Below are positions 61,876 to 64,000 of a stretch of DNA of 64,000 nt, piece by piece. The notes beneath the pieces were generated by a model. The model searched no databases. It worked only from the letters and a program-made list of their open reading frames with translations, and was not told the origin of the DNA. This DNA comes from Phenylobacterium haematophilum. Lineage in GTDB: Bacteria > Pseudomonadota > Alphaproteobacteria > Caulobacterales > Caulobacteraceae. Made by a program: the position numbers and the translations under genes. Where the stretch lies: NCBI RefSeq assembly GCF_014196295.1, contig NZ_JACIDK010000003.1, positions 496,001-560,000 on the forward strand. The letters run 5' to 3'. The first letter of the stretch is position 1, and each line of letters opens with the position of its first letter.

Positions 61876-62169
61876 GTCGCCTCCGCAGGTTGTCAGGGCG
61901 TGCTTACGGCATGACGCAACGGCAGCGCAAAGGCTGCCGATAGCTTTCGATAGCCGCCAACGCGAAGGGCAATTGTTCCTGTAAAATCAATTGGCGGAGA
62001 CTTCCCATCGTCACGATCCTGGGAGACGTGCCCGCAAACCTGCCGATAGGGGACGTCTTGTAGCGCTTACGGCAGGTCGGAAGGTGCTCAGCGACGACGA
62101 CGCCAGCGTCCCGGCCGCCGTGCACCGAGGGCGCTGGAAACGCGCGGCCATCGGGTCTAGGCAGGCTCG
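61876..62169. other. 294-bp divergent intergenic region with paired direct repeats
   Basis: No credible gene. Two 10-mers each occur twice in nested order: GCTTACGGCA (61902-61911 and 62065-62074) outside, CTGCCGATAG (61934-61943 and 62040-62049) inside. The middle is AT-richer than its surroundings (AATTGTTCCTGTAAAATCAA). No known riboswitch recognised. Both divergent promoters (DUF2804, acidic protein) must lie here. Confidence 0.5.
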
Positions 62170-62583
62170 ATGAGCGAGTTTGACGATGAACCGACCTTCG
62201 ACGGCGGCGGCTATGATGTCGACGACTGGGCCCGCCTGAAGCCGTTCACGGGCGCGCTGGCGACCCTGGAGGACGTGCAGGCCAGGGTGGCGATCTTCGC
62301 CCTGGGCGACACCCACGGCGGGCGCCCGATCGACATGGACCTGCCGCAGCCGATCATCTGGTGGGAGGATGAGGGCGAGATCGCCGCCGTCGCCGTGCAG
62401 GCCGAGGCCCACGAGACCGAGGACGGCGAGGTGATGGAGGTGCTGGGCCTGGTGCTGCCGGACGGCGCGGGCGCGGTGGCCCTGCTGGAGGACGTCGACC
62501 TAGTCGACGACAGCGATCCGGTCTGGCGCCGGCTGGTCACCGAAGCGATCGGCGACGAGACCGGCGAAGACGACGAGGACTAG
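62170..62583 (+). CDS. Acidic hypothetical protein
   Basis: 137 residues, strongly acidic ([20 protein letters not shown] at the start, [10 protein letters not shown] at the end). The middle ([40 protein letters not shown]) looks like a compact cytoplasmic domain. No family recognised. Converges with purQ with a CTAG stop overlap. Confidence 0.65.
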   Translation: MSEFDDEPTFDGGGYDVDDWARLKPFTGALATLEDVQARVAIFALGDTHGGRPIDMDLPQPIIWWEDEGEIAAVAVQAEAHETEDGEVMEVLGLVLPDGAGAVALLEDVDLVDDSDPVWRRLVTEAIGDETGEDDED

Positions 62584-63242
62584 GCGCTGGCGAGCGCGCT
62601 CTGGAAGAGGATCGCGCCGTCGGCCGAGCCAAGCTCGGCTTCGAAGGCGCGGTCGGGGTGCGGCATCAGGCCGATGACGTTGCCGCGCTTGTTGACGATG
62701 CCGGCGATGTCGCGCGACGAGCCGTTCGGATTGTCGAGGTAGCGGAAGACCACCTGGCCTTCGCCCTCCAGCCGGTCCAGCGTCTCCTCGTCGGCGAAGT
62801 AGTTGCCCTCGCCGTTGCCGACCGTCATCTCGACTTCGCGGCGACCGGCGTAGCCGGCGGTGAAGCGGGTCTGGGCGTTGGTGACTTCCAGCGCCACGGG
62901 CTTGCAGACGTACTTGAGCTTCTCGTTCCGCAGCAGCGCCCCGGGCAGCATCTTCGACTCGGTCAGCACCTGGAAGCCGTTGCATATCCCGACGACGGCG
63001 ACGCCGCGGTCGGCCGCGGCGCGGACCTCGGTCATGACCGGCGCCAGCGAGGCCATGGCCGCGCAGCGGAGATAGTCGCCGTAGGAGAACCCGCCGGGCA
63101 GCACGATGAGGTCCAGACCCTGGGGCAGCTGGGTCTCGGCGTGCCAGACCATGTCGACCTTGGCGCCGGTGGAGCGTTCGACGGCGACCTTGCAGTCGCG
63201 ATCGCAGTTGGAACCCGGGAAGACGATGACGGCGGCTTTCAT
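62580..63242 (-). CDS. purQ: Phosphoribosylformylglycinamidine synthase subunit PurQ
   Basis: 220 residues from the ATG at 63242 ([20 protein letters not shown]); the open frame upstream is not PurQ. Class I glutamine amidotransferase with nucleophile Cys87 in [11 protein letters not shown] and the His-Glu of [12 protein letters not shown]. It supplies ammonia from glutamine to PurL in FGAM synthesis. purS lies about 550 bp upstream on the same strand, with a lipoprotein gene inserted between. Confidence 0.97.
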   Translation of the reverse strand: MKAAVIVFPGSNCDRDCKVAVERSTGAKVDMVWHAETQLPQGLDLIVLPGGFSYGDYLRCAAMASLAPVMTEVRAAADRGVAVVGICNGFQVLTESKMLPGALLRNEKLKYVCKPVALEVTNAQTRFTAGYAGRREVEMTVGNGEGNYFADEETLDRLEGEGQVVFRYLDNPNGSSRDIAGIVNKRGNVIGLMPHPDRAFEAELGSADGAILFQSALASA

Positions 63243-63333
63243 GGGCGGCCCTTTACGCGAATTTGTCGGGAAATGGGAGGGGGGAGGTCGTCGCATCCGG
63301 GGCGAGGTGACGACCGCTCGACAGTCGCGGCCT

Positions 63334-63792
63334 TCATCTCGCGCCCAGGCCCTCCAGATAGGTCATGACCTGGCCGAATCCAGCCTCGTCGCCATAGGCG
63401 CAGCCGGTGTTCTTCATGACCTTGCGGCCGCCTTCCTGGACGGCTTCCTGCTTGAAGATCGCCGGATGGCCGGGCGCGCCGGGCTGCGTCAGGACGAAGG
63501 CCTCGCCGCCGCCCTGCATATTGTAGAAGCGATAGGGCTCGCCGCGCTCCTGCGGCGCCGGGATCAGGCCCGGCTGGGCCAGCACCTTGGCCGACAGGGC
63601 CTCGTAGGAGAGCGAGCAGTCGAGCGAGAGCCGCGGCCGGATCGGTTCAGGCTCCGGCGCGCAGGCGGCCAGGATCAGCGGCAGGAGGGAAAAGGCCCCG
63701 AAGGCCCAACGCCGTTGGGCTTTCGATTCTTTGTTTGGACGCCCCTCCTTGTCGGCGAAGTCCTTCGCCGGGAGGGGCTTTAGCCCTCTCAC
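63334..63792 (-). CDS. Putative lipoprotein between purS and purQ
   Basis: 152 residues if it starts at the GTG at 63792, which overlaps the purS stop (GTGA); no other in-frame start exists before the lipobox. The lipobox LPLILAAC is followed by a mature domain of about 105 residues with cysteines in [15 protein letters not shown] and [12 protein letters not shown]. The first 40 codons run through two RNA hairpins, so the true start is uncertain. Function unknown; not a purine enzyme by any visible motif. Confidence 0.6.
   Translation of the reverse strand: MRGLKPLPAKDFADKEGRPNKESKAQRRWAFGAFSLLPLILAACAPEPEPIRPRLSLDCSLSYEALSAKVLAQPGLIPAPQERGEPYRFYNMQGGGEAFVLTQPGAPGHPAIFKQEAVQEGGRKVMKNTGCAYGDEAGFGQVMTYLEGLGAR
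63704..63720 (-). terminator. Possible terminator hairpin inside the lipoprotein 5' end
   Basis: GCCCAAC-GCC-GTTGGGC forms a 7-bp perfect stem; on the minus strand it is followed by a T-containing stretch (CTTCGGGGCCTTTTCC). It lies within the deduced first codons of the lipoprotein. Confidence 0.4.
63741..63778. repeat. Compound hairpin just after purS
   Basis: GCCCCTCC (63741-63748) pairs with GGAGGGGC (63771-63778) and encloses a second perfect arm pair CGGCGAAG / CTTCGCCG (63753-63760, 63763-63770), with a 4-base bulge on one side. It may attenuate transcription after purS or be a dispersed repeat. Confidence 0.55.
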
Positions 63793-64000
63793 GCCACCTC
63801 GATCCGGTAGCTTTCGATGACGGTGTTGGCGAGCAACTTCTCGCACATGTCCTTCACCTGGGCCTCGGCGGCGGCCTTGTCGGTGGCGTCCTTGAGGTCG
63901 AATTCGATGGTCTTGCCGACGCGCACGCCGTCGACCTGCGGCCAACCCAGGCCGTGCAGAGCGCTCTCCACGGCCTTGCCCTGAACGTCCAGCACGCCGG
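63789..64000 (-). CDS. purS: Phosphoribosylformylglycinamidine synthase subunit PurS (N-terminus cut by window edge)
   Basis: Only the last 70 or so codons are in the window; the frame is open to the edge. GVLDVQGKAVESALHGLGWP, then VDGVRVGKTIEFDLKD, and the end [17 protein letters not shown] are typical of PurS. PurS bridges PurQ and PurL in the FGAM synthase complex. It precedes the lipoprotein and purQ genes on the same strand. Confidence 0.93.
   Translation of the reverse strand, partial: GVLDVQGKAVESALHGLGWPQVDGVRVGKTIEFDLKDATDKAAAEAQVKDMCEKLLANTVIESYRIEVA

Overview
This is a GC-rich (roughly two-thirds or more G+C), gene-dense chromosomal segment from an alphaproteobacterium, most likely of the Caulobacterales (Caulobacter/Phenylobacterium-like). 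The reasons are the recA-alaS order with an alphaproteobacterial GAAC-N7-GAAC LexA box, three TonB-dependent receptors in 64 kb, a three-subunit PurS/PurQ/PurL system, a PEPxxWA-CTERM exported protein, and frequent GTG/TTG starts. The genus is inference. I see no rRNA, tRNA, CRISPR array, prophage or insertion sequence.

Layout. 1-7.9 kb: an M14 carboxypeptidase and an M20 amidohydrolase lie downstream of a FecI-type ECF sigma factor and a FecR anti-sigma regulator. An STN-domain TonB receptor diverges from them, so this looks like a cell-surface-signalling locus for scavenging peptides or acyl-amino acids. 7.9-20 kb: mostly housekeeping (recA, alaS, icd, trmJ, rpsD, a nitronate monooxygenase), with an RNase T2, a PEP-CTERM protein and a small exported repeat protein. 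19.5-26 kb: a bolA / aldo-keto-reductase-like / grxD / thioesterase cluster, a class C beta-lactamase-like hydrolase, an amidohydrolase with pncC, and lipoproteins. 26-30 kb: purL and an exported amidohydrolase. 30.8-33.8 kb: a haemoglobin with a divergent Rrf2 regulator, and an AbgT transporter. 35-46 kb: an accessory region rich in regulators and transport. It holds a TetR/thioesterase/TonB-receptor set, an SMR exporter, two further TetR genes, a sulfatase and a third TonB receptor. 46-62 kb: mixed metabolism and envelope functions (acid phosphatase, acylphosphatase, L,D-transpeptidase-like protein, enoyl-CoA hydratase, aminotransferase, SDR, YtcJ-like amidohydrolase, O-acetyltransferase, M61-like peptidase, response regulator, MHS transporter, DUF2804). 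62.6-64 kb: purQ and purS, about 34 kb from purL.

The most interesting signal is an almost identical 28-bp element, AATTACGATACT-N5-GTTGACATAAT. It precedes both the sulfatase at 41.7 kb and, in the opposite orientation, the TonB receptor starting at 45.8 kb. The same -35-like TTGACA and a GAAACCT box follow at identical 17-bp spacing. With the TetR gene that ends exactly at the first copy, this suggests an uncharacterised regulon for uptake and desulfation of a sulfate ester. Other signals are a perfect 17-bp-arm hairpin abutting a ribosome binding site at 39.85 kb, a second palindrome beside the LexA box of recA, a haemoglobin/Rrf2 pair suggesting nitric-oxide response, and the fact that seven of thirteen convergent gene pairs overlap by exactly the palindrome CTAG.
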